The notes: a model not told the origin generated them from the letters alone. Shown: positions 1 through 8,886, counted from the stretch's first letter. The stretch: 64,000 nucleotides of DNA from Terrabacter sp. Ter38 (GCF_024519435.1 NZ_JALJRZ010000010.1:124001-188000), one strand, 5' to 3'. Numbers and translations: made by a program.

Positions 1-86
1 TCGGTCTCGTGCTGCTCCCGGCGTTCTGCCTGACCACGGTGGCGCCACTCGTCATCGCTCTCGCGGGCAGCCTGCTCGCTGCCTGA
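1..86 (+). CDS. Type II secretion F-domain (TadC-like) protein, C-terminal end only
   Basis: The window opens inside a reading frame that ends at the TGA at 84-86. About 27 residues are visible: a hydrophobic stretch containing LLPAFCLTTVAPLV followed by another apolar run, which resembles the last transmembrane helix of actinobacterial TadC/GspF-type inner-membrane platform proteins. The three pilin-like genes that follow immediately fit the usual order tadA-tadB-tadC-pilin-tadE in actinobacterial tad/Flp clusters. The protein would anchor pilus assembly in the membrane. Identification rests on a short tail plus context, so it is moderate; the 5' part lies outside the window. Confidence 0.6.
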   Translation, partial: GLVLLPAFCLTTVAPLVIALAGSLLAA

Positions 87-160
87 CGGAGCTCACCCCA
101 TCCCTCCACCAGGGGACACAGCGTCCCGGGCACCCCGTCCGGGCGAGGAGAGGAGAACCC

Positions 161-364
161 ATGACCCATCAGCTGATCCGACGACTCACCCGTCGCCGGG
201 TGATCCCGGGACGCCGCGACCGCGGGATGACGACTGCGGAGTACGCCGTCGGCATCATGGCGGCCTGCACCTTCGCGCTCGTGCTGCTCGGAGTCGTCAA
301 GTCCGACGCGGTGCGAGGAGCCCTGGCCGGCATCGTGCAGAGCGCCCTCGGGATCGCGGGGTGA
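161..364 (+). CDS. Flp-like pilin, DUF4244 family
   Basis: A 67-residue protein with a basic leader, then RDRGMTTAEYAV, then one hydrophobic helix (about 29-48) and a short tail. Gly22 before Met23 with Glu27 at position +5 is the prepilin-peptidase cleavage pattern, so the mature pilin would be about 45 residues. Length and sequence match the DUF4244 family found in actinobacterial tad loci. The ATG at 161 is preceded by a strong purine-rich ribosome site (GAGGAGAGGAG). It sits 74 nt after the TadC-like gene and its stop overlaps the GTG start of the TadE-like gene, so these genes are probably cotranscribed. It is likely the major subunit of a thin surface fibre; function is inferred from the family. 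Confidence 0.8.
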   Translation: MTHQLIRRLTRRRVIPGRRDRGMTTAEYAVGIMAACTFALVLLGVVKSDAVRGALAGIVQSALGIAG

Positions 365-729
365 GGTCGCGACGCCCTCGACCCGCACCGGATCGGGAGC
401 GCGGGATGGTGACGGCGGAGCTCGCCGTCGCCATCCCGTCGGTCGTGCTCCTCCTCGGCTTCTGCCTCGTCGCGATCAACGCCGCCGTCGACCAGATCCG
501 GTGCGTCGACGCTGCCCGGGTCGCCGCACGGGCAGCGGCCCGTGGTGACGACTCGGGACGGGTCCGTGCCCTTGCCGCCGAGACGGCGCCGACGGGCGCT
601 CGCGTGCAGATCTCCGGCGTCGGTGGGGGAGTCCGGGTCGTCGTCTCGGCACGCACCGGCGGCTGGGGTCTGCTGCCCGGCTGGGAGCTCAGCGCCGCAG
701 CCGTGACGCCCGTCGAGTCAGCGTCATGA
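361..729 (+). CDS. TadE-family minor pilin
   Basis: A 122-residue protein starting with GTG at 361, overlapping the previous stop by four bases. Residues 13-20 read ERGMVTAE: Gly15 precedes Met16 and Glu20 is at +5, again a prepilin-peptidase site. A hydrophobic helix covers about 20-45, and the rest is a small soluble domain. This is the TadE-like pseudopilin arrangement, a low-abundance pilus component. Its stop overlaps the next start (726-729). The low-complexity Arg/Pro leader is typical of actinobacterial versions. Confidence 0.8.
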   Translation: MRSRRPRPAPDRERGMVTAELAVAIPSVVLLLGFCLVAINAAVDQIRCVDAARVAARAAARGDDSGRVRALAAETAPTGARVQISGVGGGVRVVVSARTGGWGLLPGWELSAAAVTPVESAS

Positions 730-1211
730 CGACTCCCCACGTCCGTCCATCCCTGCGACCGGTCCCGCCCTCCGAGGTGCCGCGGACCCAGCTGGGGCAG
801 ACATGGCACACCCCGCAGGCACGGCCGAGCGTCCCGTCCTGTCCGACTGTGCCGATCGTGCCGACACGTCCGACAGGCGAGCGGGGCGCAGCGAGCATCC
901 TCGCCCTGTCGGTCGTGGCCGTGGTGCTGGTCCTCACCATGGGCGGTCTCGTGGTGGCGTCCGTGGTGGTCGCCAGCCACCGGGCTCGGGTCGCCGCCGA
1001 CCTCGGCTCCCTGGCCGCCGCATCGGCGATGCAGGACGGTGCGGACTCGGCTCAGGCGTGTACGGTGGCGCAACAGGTGGTTCGGGCGAACGATGCTGCG
1101 ACACAGTCGTGTTCGTCGTTGGGAGCAGACGTCGATCTGCGTGTCACGGTCCGGGCCCGGTTGTGGCCCGCGCCTGCAAAGGCCCGCGCCCGTGCGGGTC
1201 CCCAACGCTGA
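726..1211 (+). CDS. TadE/TadG-like secreted protein (Rv3654c-like)
   Basis: A 161-residue protein whose ATG overlaps the TadE stop. An unusual Pro/Thr-rich leader of about 50 residues precedes GERGAASILALSVVAVVL, a hydrophobic helix, and RARVAADLGSLAAA, a pattern seen in the helicase/secretion-neighbourhood TadE-like family (Rv3654c of mycobacteria). The tail is basic. It is probably exported or membrane-anchored and part of the same pilus system. It is the last gene of the operon; 82 nt of GACGGC-rich sequence separates it from the convergent Rrf2 gene. An internal start nearer the GERG motif is possible because the leader is long and poorly conserved in character. Confidence 0.7.
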   Translation: MTTPHVRPSLRPVPPSEVPRTQLGQTWHTPQARPSVPSCPTVPIVPTRPTGERGAASILALSVVAVVLVLTMGGLVVASVVVASHRARVAADLGSLAAASAMQDGADSAQACTVAQQVVRANDAATQSCSSLGADVDLRVTVRARLWPAPAKARARAGPQR

Positions 1212-1293
1212 CGGCCCGACGGCTGACGTGCGGCACGATGACGGCAGAAGCCTGACGGCCGAACGACGACGGTCAGACGCCGACGGTCGGACG

Positions 1294-1758
1294 TCAGCGG
1301 TTCTGCCAGGCGTCCGGGGCGGCGAGCAGCTGTCGCACCCGGTCCGGTAGGTCGCCGGTGCGGAGATCCTCGAGGGAGGTGTCGTCGAGCACCTCGCGCA
1401 GGCTCGCACGGACGGCCACCCAGAGGCTCGGCAGGTGGGTTGCGACACCTTGGTACTCGGTCTCGTGCGGTCGCAGCCCGCGCACCTCGGCGAGCGGACC
1501 GTCGACGGCCCGGAAGACGTCGCCGACGCTGATCTCCCCGCGCGGCCGCCCCAGGACATAGCCGCCGCGAGCACCGCGACGGCTCAGCACGAGGTTGCCG
1601 CGGCGAAGGTCGGCGAAGATCGCCTCGAGGAACTTGCGCGGCAGCTCCTGCCGGGTCGAGAGGCTGTCGATGCTGATCGGGCCCGAGCCCTCCGCGTCCG
1701 CCTCGGCGAGGATGAGCATCGCGCGGACCGCGTAGTCGACTCGTGCCGAGATGTCCAC
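1294..1758 (-). CDS. Rrf2-family transcriptional regulator without Fe-S cysteines
   Basis: A 154-residue protein read from a GTG at 1758 (VDISARVDYAVRAML). The N-terminal 60 residues form the winged helix of the Rrf2/IscR/CymR family, followed by RGARGGYVLGRP, the conserved wing, and a dimerisation helix. It has no cysteine, so it cannot hold the [2Fe-2S] cluster of IscR or NsrR. In that respect it resembles CymR, the cysteine-metabolism repressor of firmicutes. It lies next to the sulfate importer operon and on the same strand, which suggests (inference) control of sulfur uptake. The frame stays open upstream to 2016, but that extension is low-complexity and not family-like, so the GTG at 1758 was chosen. 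Confidence 0.8.
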   Translation of the reverse strand: MDISARVDYAVRAMLILAEADAEGSGPISIDSLSTRQELPRKFLEAIFADLRRGNLVLSRRGARGGYVLGRPRGEISVGDVFRAVDGPLAEVRGLRPHETEYQGVATHLPSLWVAVRASLREVLDDTSLEDLRTGDLPDRVRQLLAAPDAWQNR

Positions 1759-1990
1759 GCATGCAGTCTGCCGCACCAGCGGTGACCTCCGCTCCAATCG
1801 GCTCGACCTGCGACGTGGCGCCGGCGTCCGGAACCGCGGCAGGACGACAGCTGGCTGTGACGGGGTGCGCACTCGATGGTCACGACGGGCCGGGTGTGAC
1901 TGAGGCGGCGAGGTGTCGTCCCCTCGCCGCCTCAGTTCACTCGGTGACCCGAGCCGCCCGCCCACGCCGCTCGGCGACACGAGGGGCTTC

Positions 1991-2009
1991 ACGGCATACG
2001 TTATGCCGT
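1991..2009. promoter_or_regulatory. Inverted repeat upstream of the Rrf2 gene
   Basis: ACGGCATACGTTATGCCGT has perfect 8-nt arms (ACGGCATA/TATGCCGT) around CGT. It lies in the 310-nt gap between the end of cysA and the Rrf2 start, about 230 nt upstream of that start. It could be an operator, but it contains the heptamer that is over-represented across the window, so it may be a chance pairing. The rest of the 1759-2068 gap shows no gene. Confidence 0.35.
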
Positions 2010-2068
2010 CGTTCACGCCCGTGCGAGATCTGTCCCACGTTGGCCCAGCGGAGCTGGACGTCCGGGCG

Positions 2069-3079
2069 TCAGATCGCGAGGGCCGGGTCGTGGTCGACGA
2101 CGCTCGATCGCCCGACGGCGCGGGCGTGGATCGTCTCCCCCTCGCGCAGCTGCAGCTCGGCGGCGTCCCGCCGGGTGATCTGCGCCGCGAACCGCTCGCC
2201 AGAGTCAGCGCGCAGGTCGACCCTGACCTCGAAGCCGAGGGGCACGACGCGCTCGACGACGGCGTCGATGACGCCGGGGGAGTCGGGCACCTTGGCGTCG
2301 AGGGCGAGAGCCGTCGCGCGGTCGCGCTCGAGAGCGATGTCGTGTGGACGCACGAGCTGGCCGCCGAGGTGCGCCACCGAGCCGAGGAAGCTCATGACGA
2401 AGTCGTTGGCGGGGCGCTCGTAGAGCGTGACGGGATCGCCGACCTGCTCGATGCGTCCCTGGTTGAGTACGGCGATGCGGTCTGCGACGTCGAGCGCCTC
2501 CTCCTGGTCGTGCGTCACGAGCACCGTCGTCACGTGCACCTCGTCGTGCAGCCGGCGCAGCCACTGACGCAGGTCGGTGCGCACCTTCGCGTCGAGGGCG
2601 CCGAACGGTTCGTCGAGCAGCAGCACCTGCGGGTCGACCGCGAGGGCCCGGGCGAGCGCCATCCGCTGGCGCTGTCCGCCGGAGAGCTGCGCCGGATAGC
2701 GGTGCTGGAAGCCGTCGAGCCCGACGATCTCGAGCAGCTCGTCGACCTTCTTGGCCGTCTCGGCCTTGGGGCGCTTGCGGATGGTCAGTCCGAAGGCGAC
2801 GTTGTCGCGGACCGTCATGTGCTTGAAGGCGGCGTAGTGCTGGAAGACGAAGCCGATGCCGCGTCGCTGCGGGGGCTCGTCCGTGACGTCGCGCCCCTCG
2901 ATCGTCACGGTGCCGGAGTCGAGCTCCTCGAGACCGGCGATCGAGCGCAGCAGCGTCGACTTGCCGGAGCCGCTCGGCCCGAGCAGCGCGGTGAGCGAGC
3001 CGCTGGGGATGTCGAGGCTGACGTCGTCGAGAGCAGCGAACGCGCCGTACTGCTTCCGGGCGCTGGTCACGGTGATCAT
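2069..3079 (-). CDS. cysA: Sulfate/thiosulfate ABC transporter ATPase CysA
   Basis: A 336-residue ATPase that powers sulfate/thiosulfate import. Walker A is GPSGSGKST (34-42), followed by the Q-loop VFQHY, signature LSGGQRQR, Walker [13 protein letters not shown] and switch histidine VTHDQEEA. Residues from about 240 on form the short regulatory domain of CysA-type importers. The ATG at 3079 is preceded by AAGAGGAG and overlaps the cysW stop by four bases. It is the last gene of sbp-cysT-cysW-cysA, transcribed leftward. The same frame remains open far upstream, but that part is the shadow of cysW. Identification is strong because all four importer components are adjacent. Confidence 0.95.
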   Translation of the reverse strand: MITVTSARKQYGAFAALDDVSLDIPSGSLTALLGPSGSGKSTLLRSIAGLEELDSGTVTIEGRDVTDEPPQRRGIGFVFQHYAAFKHMTVRDNVAFGLTIRKRPKAETAKKVDELLEIVGLDGFQHRYPAQLSGGQRQRMALARALAVDPQVLLLDEPFGALDAKVRTDLRQWLRRLHDEVHVTTVLVTHDQEEALDVADRIAVLNQGRIEQVGDPVTLYERPANDFVMSFLGSVAHLGGQLVRPHDIALERDRATALALDAKVPDSPGVIDAVVERVVPLGFEVRVDLRADSGERFAAQITRRDAAELQLREGETIHARAVGRSSVVDHDPALAI

Positions 3080-3882
3080 CGGTCGCTCCTCTTGCGGTCG
3101 AGCAGGGTCATGAGCAGCAGCACGACGAGCGCGATGCCCATGAGCAGGGTGGCGGCGGCATACGCGCCGTAGGTGTTGTGGTCGTCGATGTAGCGGGAGT
3201 GCACGAGGAGCGTCAGGGTCTGCGAGACCCCGGGAAAACCGGAGCTCACCATGATGACCGCGCCGAACTCGCCGAGGGCCCGCGCCACCGTCAGCACGAC
3301 GCCGTAGGTCAGGCCCCACCGGATGGCGGGGAGGGTGATGCGCCAGAACGTCTGCCACCCGTTGGCCCCGAGCGTCGAGGCCGCCTGCTCCTGCTCCTGG
3401 CCGATCTCGTGCAGCACCGGCTCGACCTCGCGCACGACGAACGGCAGGGTCACGAAGATCGTCGCGAGCACCATCCCCGGGATGCCGAAGATGACCTGGA
3501 AGCCGGCCCGGTCGAGCGCACCGAACCACCCGTTGACACCCCACAGCATGATGAGGGAGACGCCGACGACGATCGGCGAGACGGCGAACGGCAGGTCGAC
3601 GACGGCCTGCAGCAGCCCTCGTCCGCGGAAGCGTCCCCGCACGAGGGCCAGGGCGGTCGCGACGCCGAAGACGACGTTGACCGGCACGGTGATCGCCACG
3701 ATGAGCAGCGACAGGTTGAGCGCCGACTTCGCCGCGGGTGTCGAGATCGAGGCGATGAACTCCGAGAGCCCCGGCTCGAACGTGCGCCAGAGGATGACGC
3801 CGATCGGCACGCCGAGCAGGACGAAGAGGTAGCCGAGCGCGACGACGCGCAGGGAAAGGCGGGTGCCCCGGGAGACCCTCAT
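3076..3882 (-). CDS. cysW: Sulfate ABC transporter permease CysW
   Basis: A 268-residue inner-membrane permease with about six hydrophobic helices. The EAA-type loop that contacts the ATPase is visible as [21 protein letters not shown], followed by [16 protein letters not shown], a sequence typical of CysW. It pairs with CysT to form the sulfate channel. Its start overlaps the cysT stop (3879-3882) and its stop overlaps cysA, so translation is likely coupled. Length matches the family. Assignment to CysW rather than CysT rests on gene order and on the [12 protein letters not shown] region. Confidence 0.93.
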   Translation of the reverse strand: MRVSRGTRLSLRVVALGYLFVLLGVPIGVILWRTFEPGLSEFIASISTPAAKSALNLSLLIVAITVPVNVVFGVATALALVRGRFRGRGLLQAVVDLPFAVSPIVVGVSLIMLWGVNGWFGALDRAGFQVIFGIPGMVLATIFVTLPFVVREVEPVLHEIGQEQEQAASTLGANGWQTFWRITLPAIRWGLTYGVVLTVARALGEFGAVIMVSSGFPGVSQTLTLLVHSRYIDDHNTYGAYAAATLLMGIALVVLLLMTLLDRKRSDR

Positions 3883-4850
3883 GCGTCACGCTCCTCGCGC
3901 CGCTGGCTGCGGCTCGACACGACGCGCAGGAGCAGGAGCGTGACGAACGCGATGGCGAGCAGCGCGACCGAGACCGCGGCCGCGTTGAGCGGGCGGTCGA
4001 TCTCGATCTGCTGCTGGATGTACTGCGAGGTCACCTGGGTCTCGCGCGGGATGTTGCCGCCGATGAGCACCACCGAGCCGTACTCGCCGATGGCGCGGGC
4101 GAAGGCGAGTCCGGTGCCGCTGAGGATCGCCGGCGCCAGGGTCGGCAGCACGATGCGGCGGAACGTCGTCCCGGTCGTGGCTCCGAGCGAGGCCGCGGCC
4201 TCCTCGACCTCGCGATCGGCCTCGATGAGGACGGGCTGCACCGAGCGGACGACGAACGGCAGGGTGACGAAGAGCAGCGCGACGACGAGCCCCCAGCGCG
4301 TCGCGTTGAGCTCGACCCCGATGGGGCTGTTGGGCCCGTAGAGGGAGAGCAGCACGATGCTCGCGACGATCGTCGGCAGCGCGAACGGAAGGTCGATGAC
4401 GGCATTGACGAAGCGCTTGCCGCGGAACTCGTCCCGGACGAGCACCCAGGCGACGAGCGTCCCGAGGACGGCATTGACGAGCGCCACGACGGCCGAGGCG
4501 AGCACGGTCACCCAGAGGGACGCGAGCGCGGCGGGCGCGGTGACGGCCTCCCAGAACCCGGCGAGGCCTTCGTCGAACGCCGCGACGGTCAGCGCCGCGA
4601 GCGGCAGCAGGACGATGACGCTGAGCCACAGCGTGACGATGCCGATGCCGAGCGGTCGGCGGAGCCCTCTGAGGCCCTTGCCGTGGCGTGCGGGTCGTGG
4701 GGCGCCTCCGGACCCCTCACCCCGGCCGGCGGCGTCGCCGCCACGAGGGCGTACGCCGTCCGACGCGTCCAGGCCCGGACGCGGCGGCAGGGGCGCCGCG
4801 TCCGTCTCCGGACGCGTGCCCCTGCGCTGCTGGTCGGTGTCAGACGTCAC
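3879..4850 (-). CDS. cysT: Sulfate ABC transporter permease CysT
   Basis: A 323-residue permease. The first 60 or so residues are an unusual hydrophilic Arg/Gly/Pro-rich cytoplasmic extension; the conserved core begins at [17 protein letters not shown]. About six transmembrane helices follow, with the EAA loop [20 protein letters not shown] and the motif [18 protein letters not shown] characteristic of CysT/CysU. Its ATG overlaps the stop of the binding-protein gene by four bases. The long N-terminal extension makes it larger than the usual 270-290 residues. A later start is conceivable, but the overlap supports the one given. Confidence 0.92.
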   Translation of the reverse strand: MTSDTDQQRRGTRPETDAAPLPPRPGLDASDGVRPRGGDAAGRGEGSGGAPRPARHGKGLRGLRRPLGIGIVTLWLSVIVLLPLAALTVAAFDEGLAGFWEAVTAPAALASLWVTVLASAVVALVNAVLGTLVAWVLVRDEFRGKRFVNAVIDLPFALPTIVASIVLLSLYGPNSPIGVELNATRWGLVVALLFVTLPFVVRSVQPVLIEADREVEEAAASLGATTGTTFRRIVLPTLAPAILSGTGLAFARAIGEYGSVVLIGGNIPRETQVTSQYIQQQIEIDRPLNAAAVSVALLAIAFVTLLLLRVVSSRSQRREERDA

Positions 4851-5884
4851 TGCGTCGCCTGGTCGTAGATCTTGGCGATGTCACCGACGTCCTTCTTGAA
4901 GAGCGTGCTGTCGACGGTCTTCCAGCCGCCGAGGTCGGCGATCGTCCAGAGCTTCGCCGGGGCCGGGAACTTCGACGCGTACTCCTGGGCCACCGTCGTG
5001 TCGACCGGCCGGAAGCCGGCCTCGGCGAGGAGCTTCTGCGCCGCCGGCGTGTAGAGGTAGTCGTTGAACGCCGTGGCCGTGGCGAGGTTCTTGCTGCCCT
5101 TGAGCACGGCGGCCGGGTTCTCGATCTTGAACGTCGTGGGCGGGGTGACGTGCTCGACGGGGTCGCCGTTCTTCTCGACGAAGAGCGCCTCGTTCTCGTA
5201 GCTGAGGAGCACGTCGCCGCTGCCCTGGAGGAAGGTCTCGGTGGCCTCGCGGCCCGACTTGGGCTGGACCTTGACGTGGTCCTTGACGAGCGCCGAGACG
5301 TAGGCGAGCCCGGCGGCCTTGTCGACGCCGCCGTTGCTCTTGGCGGCGTAGGGGGCCAGGAGGTTCCACTTGGCCGAGCCCGACGAGAACGGGTTGGGCG
5401 TGACGACCTCGATGCCGGGCTTGAGCAGGTCGTCCCAGTCCTTGATGCCCTTGGGGTTGCCCTTGCGCACGACGATCGTCACCACGGAGCCGAAAGGAAT
5501 CCCTTTGTGCTCGTTGGCATTCCAGTTCGGGTCGACGAGGCCGGCGTCGACGAGGCGGGTGATGTCCGGCTCGACCGAGAAGTTGACGAAGTCGGCCTCG
5601 GCTCCGGCGGCGACCTTGCGGCTCTGGTCGCCCGAGGCGCCGTAGCTCTGCTGGAACTGCACGCCCTGACCGGCCTTCGTCTTCTGGAAGGCGGGGATGA
5701 CGACGTCGAAGCCCACCTTCGGGACGGCGTACGCGTAGAGGTTGATGGTGCTCGTCGCGGCGCCGTCGGCGGCCGCGGTGCCCGGACCCGCGGCGGTGTC
5801 GCTGGCCCCGCCGCCGGCACACGCGGTCAGACCGAGGGTCGCGGTGACGGCGATGGCGGCGAGGGCGATCGAGGGGCGGCGCAT
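4847..5884 (-). CDS. sbp: Sulfate-binding lipoprotein
   Basis: A 345-residue extracytoplasmic solute-binding protein. Residues 1-22 form a lipoprotein signal (LGLTACAGG, cysteine at about 22), so it would be anchored to the outer face of the membrane. The mature part shows features of the Sbp/CysP family: INLYAYAVPKVGFDVVIPAF near the start, SYGASGDQSRKV, VTPNPFSSGSAKWNLLAPYAA and YENEALF. It captures sulfate (or thiosulfate) and delivers it to CysTW. It is the first gene of the four-gene operon and has its own upstream region with palindromic elements. Distinction between sulfate and thiosulfate preference cannot be made from the sequence. Confidence 0.93.
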   Translation of the reverse strand: MRRPSIALAAIAVTATLGLTACAGGGASDTAAGPGTAAADGAATSTINLYAYAVPKVGFDVVIPAFQKTKAGQGVQFQQSYGASGDQSRKVAAGAEADFVNFSVEPDITRLVDAGLVDPNWNANEHKGIPFGSVVTIVVRKGNPKGIKDWDDLLKPGIEVVTPNPFSSGSAKWNLLAPYAAKSNGGVDKAAGLAYVSALVKDHVKVQPKSGREATETFLQGSGDVLLSYENEALFVEKNGDPVEHVTPPTTFKIENPAAVLKGSKNLATATAFNDYLYTPAAQKLLAEAGFRPVDTTVAQEYASKFPAPAKLWTIADLGGWKTVDSTLFKKDVGDIAKIYDQATQ

Positions 5885-6102
5885 GTCGGGCTCCTGAGGG
5901 GTGCGGTCCGGATCGGGGTCGCGCCGCGGGGTGCGGCGGGCCGGGTCGGTCGGCAGCCGACGGGTGGCTGCTTTCCTATCCGTTGCATGGGAGTTTCGAA
6001 TAGCGATGCGTTACCGGTCAAATAACTCGACATTATGTCTCAGAGTGTGGTCGGCCACCCCAGGGCGAGCATGGTCGGGACGGGGACGCGGCGTCCGGGC
6101 GC
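5885..6102 (-). promoter_or_regulatory. Upstream region of the sulfate operon
   Basis: These 218 nt hold the leader and promoter of the leftward sulfate operon. AT-content rises sharply at about 5965-6040, unlike the surroundings. GACATTATGTC (6029-6039) is an inverted repeat with one central base and could be an operator. Reading leftward, TTGACC (near 6014-6019) could serve as a -35 element, but a well-spaced -10 is not obvious. A small hairpin (GCAGCC/GGCTGC, about 5950-5970) lies in the leader. No known SAM riboswitch pattern was recognised. Confidence 0.4.
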
Positions 6103-6498
6103 TCAGTCGCCGGGCGACAGCGAGCGCACGCGCAGCACCGGGCCGACCATCGACGCCGTGGCCACGTCGGTGGGGGCGTCCCCGCTCACGGTCACTCGCG
6201 CGCCGGGCTCGACCTCGAGCACCCACCCGGGCGGGAGCAGCAGCTCCCACGTCGTCCCGTCGTCGGCGTCCAGCACGAGAGGCTGCATCTCGACCTCGAC
6301 CCGGCGCAGCGTCCCACGCACGACGACCGAGGGGGCAGGCCGGCCGGCGGCGCCCCCCGTGATCCCGACCCACGGTCCGGCGCCGGCGCCCGCCGGAGGA
6401 CCCTGCGCATCGGACGGGCCGGACGGGCCGGACGACCCAGACGGGCCCGGACGCCCCGGACGCCCCGGACGTCCGGGTCCGGTCGGTGGCCGGTTCAC
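6103..6498 (-). CDS. Small OB-fold-like protein with Pro/Gly/Ser linker
   Basis: A 131-residue protein starting with GTG at 6498, overlapping the helicase stop (GTGA). The first 50 residues are a collagen-like low-complexity stretch (repeats of GRP then GPSGSS), encoded by a tandem DNA repeat. The remaining 80 residues are a compact beta-rich domain (VVVRGTLRRVEVEMQPLVLDADDG, then WELLLPPGW and ARVTVSGDAP) resembling small OB-like/DUF5818-type domains. Translational coupling to the helicase suggests a helper role in DNA repair, which is inference. No catalytic motif is visible. The family assignment is uncertain. Confidence 0.6.
   Translation of the reverse strand: MNRPPTGPGRPGRPGRPGPSGSSGPSGPSDAQGPPAGAGAGPWVGITGGAAGRPAPSVVVRGTLRRVEVEMQPLVLDADDGTTWELLLPPGWVLEVEPGARVTVSGDAPTDVATASMVGPVLRVRSLSPGD
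6412..6477. repeat. Tandem 9-bp repeat encoding a collagen-like linker
   Basis: About seven degenerate copies of a 9-bp unit, starting with two exact copies of GGACGGGCC and continuing as CGGACGCCC variants. It lies inside the small gene downstream of the helicase and encodes repeating Gly-Arg-Pro / Gly-Pro-Ser. Such units expand and contract by slippage, so the linker length probably varies between strains. Confidence 0.75.
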
Positions 6499-8822
6499 GG
6501 CGCGCCCCCGGCCCCTGGGCCCGCGTGACGCAGGACGAGGTCGAGCAGGGCCACGGCGCCGCGCTTGTCGAGGGGCTCGTTGCCGTTGCCGCACTTGGGG
6601 GACTGGATGCACGACGGGCAGCCTTCCGGGCACTCGCACGAGGCGATGGCGTCGCGGGTCGCGTTGAGCCACGGGCGGATCCGTCGGTAGCCGCGCTCGG
6701 CGAAGCCCGCGCCACCGGGGTGCCCGTCGTAGATGAGGATCGTCGGCAGTCCGGTGTCCGGGTGCAGCGCCGTCGACACGCCGCCGATGTCCCAGCGGTC
6801 TGCCGTCGCGAAGAGGGGCAGCATCCCGATGGCGGCGTGCTCGGCCGCGTGCGCGGCTCCGGGTATGCCGTCCTCCGCCACCCCGGCCGCCGTGAGGTCT
6901 TCGACGGGCATCGTCCACCACACCGCCTTCGTCGCGAGCGACCGCGGCGGCAGGTCGAGGGGGTGCTCGCCGAGCACCTCTCCGCCGGGCAGGCGTCGCA
7001 GGAACGAGGTGACCTGGTGACGCACGGTGACGTGGCCGAACGAGCACCGGAGCGGCCCCCACTGCTCGTGCTCGGTCTCGTGGACGATCTGGAAGTCGCT
7101 GACCGACTGTGCCTGGGTCGTCCATCCGGGGTCGCCACGCACCGCGAAGGCCGCGTGGTCGTCGAGGTCGAGCTCGGTGACCACCCACGTCTGGCCCTGG
7201 TGGAGGTGCACGGCGCCAGTGTGCACCTGAGAGTGGGCGCTCGCGTCGTCGACGGTGCCGACGACGCGCCCGGTGCGGGTCTCGATGATGCGCACGGGCT
7301 CGCCGGCACCGCGCAGCGACAGATGGTCGGCGGGCCGGTCCTCGCGCCCCCAGAACCAGCCCCGCGGTCGCTTCTTGAGGATGCCGCGGGCGACGAGCGC
7401 GTCGAGGAGGACGCGGGTCTGTGGCCCGAAGATCTCGACGTCGGCCTCGGTCACGGGCAGCTCAGCGGCCGCCGCGGCCAGGTGCGGACCGAGCACGTGC
7501 GGGTTGTCGGGGTCGACGACCGTGGCCTCGATGCCGCGGCCGAAGATCGACTCGGGGTGGTGCACGACGAACGTGTCGAGCGGGTCGTCGGCTGCGACGA
7601 GCACGGCCAGCGAGCGCTCTCCGGAGCGGCCGGCGCGCCCGGCCTGCTGCCACAGCGACGACAGCGTGCCGGGCCATCCCGCGAGGATCACGGCGTCGAG
7701 GCCGCTGACGTCGACGCCGAGCTCGAGGGCGTTGGTGGCCGCGAGGCCGAGCAGCTCCTTCGCGCGGAGAGACCGCTCGAGGTCGCGTCGCTCCTCCGGG
7801 AGGTAGCCGCCGCGGTAGGCGGCGACCCGGTGCTCGTCCGTGACGGACACGCGCTCCTTGGCGATGCGCGCCACGACCTCGACCCCGGCGCGGGACCGGG
7901 CGAAGGCCACCGTCTGCACGCGCTCGCGCACGCACCCGGCGAGCAGCTCGCCCGTCTCGGTGATGGTGCTGACCCGCGACGGTTGCCCGGTCTCGTCGAC
8001 GAGCAGCGGGGGCTCCCAGAGTGCGAAGGTCATCGAGGCGCGAGGCGAGCCGTCCCGCGTCAGCGGGGTCACCGGCATACCGAGGAGCCGGGAGGCGTGC
8101 TCCTCCGGGTCGGCCACGGTGGCGGACGCGAAGACGAAGGTCGGCTCGGAGCGGTAGCGCGCGGCCACCCGTCGGAGCCGTCGCAGCACCGCTGCCATGT
8201 GGGCGCCGAACACGCCCTTGTAGACGTGGCACTCGTCGACGACGACGTAGCGCAGCGCCCGCAGGAACGAGCTCCACCGCTCGTGCCCGGGCAGCAGGGA
8301 GTGGTGGAGCAGGTCGGGGTTGGTGAGCACGAGGTTGGCGTGGTCGCGGATCCAGCGCCGCTCGTCGGTGGGGGTGTCGCCGTCGTACGTCGCGGGGCGC
8401 ACCGCGGGCAGCGCGAGCCGGTCGATGCGGCTCAGCTGGTCGGCGGCGAGCGCCTTGGTGGGGGAGAGGTAGAGCGCGGTGGCGCCGCGGCCGTTGGGTG
8501 CGCCCGCCCCGGTGATGATGTCGCTGAGCATCGGCAGGTGGTAGCCGAGGCTCTTTCCGGAGGCCGTGCCCGTGCTGACGACGACGTGATGTCCGGCGTG
8601 GGCGGCCTGTGCCACCTCGACCTGGTGCGACCACGGCGCCTCGATGCCGGAGGCGAGCAGTGAGCCGAGGAGCGTCGGGTCGACCCATTCCGGCCAGGCC
8701 CCGAGCACGGCGCGGCGAGCCGGCACCTCGTGCACGTGCACGAGCCGCTCGGGACGGTCGCCGACGAGCGTGCGCAGGAGGTCCTCCGGCACGGGTCCCG
8801 CGGGCGCTGACTCCCCGTTCAT
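6495..8822 (-). CDS. DEAD/DEAH-box helicase with DUF1998 domain (MrfA-like)
   Basis: A 775-residue superfamily 2 helicase. Motifs in order: STGTASGKS (Walker A, about 90-98), LYLSPTKALAADQ (Ia), VLTNPDLL, DECHVYKG (II), FASATVADP (III), ATNALELGVDVSGLD (V) and QQAGRAGRSGE (VI). The C-terminal third is a DUF1998 domain ending in the cysteine cluster CECPEGCPSCIQSPKCG, a probable zinc site. This layout matches MrfA of Bacillus subtilis, a 3'-5' helicase for mitomycin-type DNA damage, and related actinobacterial helicases. The ATG at 8822 (MNGESAPAGP) was chosen because the frame further upstream reads through promoter-like sequence. It is transcribed divergently from the STAS gene. Confidence 0.88.
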   Translation of the reverse strand: MNGESAPAGPVPEDLLRTLVGDRPERLVHVHEVPARRAVLGAWPEWVDPTLLGSLLASGIEAPWSHQVEVAQAAHAGHHVVVSTGTASGKSLGYHLPMLSDIITGAGAPNGRGATALYLSPTKALAADQLSRIDRLALPAVRPATYDGDTPTDERRWIRDHANLVLTNPDLLHHSLLPGHERWSSFLRALRYVVVDECHVYKGVFGAHMAAVLRRLRRVAARYRSEPTFVFASATVADPEEHASRLLGMPVTPLTRDGSPRASMTFALWEPPLLVDETGQPSRVSTITETGELLAGCVRERVQTVAFARSRAGVEVVARIAKERVSVTDEHRVAAYRGGYLPEERRDLERSLRAKELLGLAATNALELGVDVSGLDAVILAGWPGTLSSLWQQAGRAGRSGERSLAVLVAADDPLDTFVVHHPESIFGRGIEATVVDPDNPHVLGPHLAAAAAELPVTEADVEIFGPQTRVLLDALVARGILKKRPRGWFWGREDRPADHLSLRGAGEPVRIIETRTGRVVGTVDDASAHSQVHTGAVHLHQGQTWVVTELDLDDHAAFAVRGDPGWTTQAQSVSDFQIVHETEHEQWGPLRCSFGHVTVRHQVTSFLRRLPGGEVLGEHPLDLPPRSLATKAVWWTMPVEDLTAAGVAEDGIPGAAHAAEHAAIGMLPLFATADRWDIGGVSTALHPDTGLPTILIYDGHPGGAGFAERGYRRIRPWLNATRDAIASCECPEGCPSCIQSPKCGNGNEPLDKRGAVALLDLVLRHAGPGAGGAP

Positions 8823-8886
8823 GTGGAGCAACCGTATGCCGTCGGGGTACGGTAACCGACGAGCGGGGCATGTTACTGCGCGGTCG

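Noticed and set aside
1759-2016. N-terminal extension of the Rrf2 protein
   Set aside because: The upstream frame is open but reads as low-complexity Arg/Pro sequence unlike the family, and the GTG at 1758 gives the conserved start.
2069-3889. Fused permease-ATPase protein on the minus strand
   Set aside because: The frame upstream of the cysA start is the shifted reading of cysW, giving Arg/His-rich nonsense; cysA starts at 3079 with an SD site.
5885-6040. SAM-type riboswitch in the sulfate operon leader
   Set aside because: Only one short hairpin was seen, and no conserved SAM core sequences were recognised. A covariance-model search would settle it.
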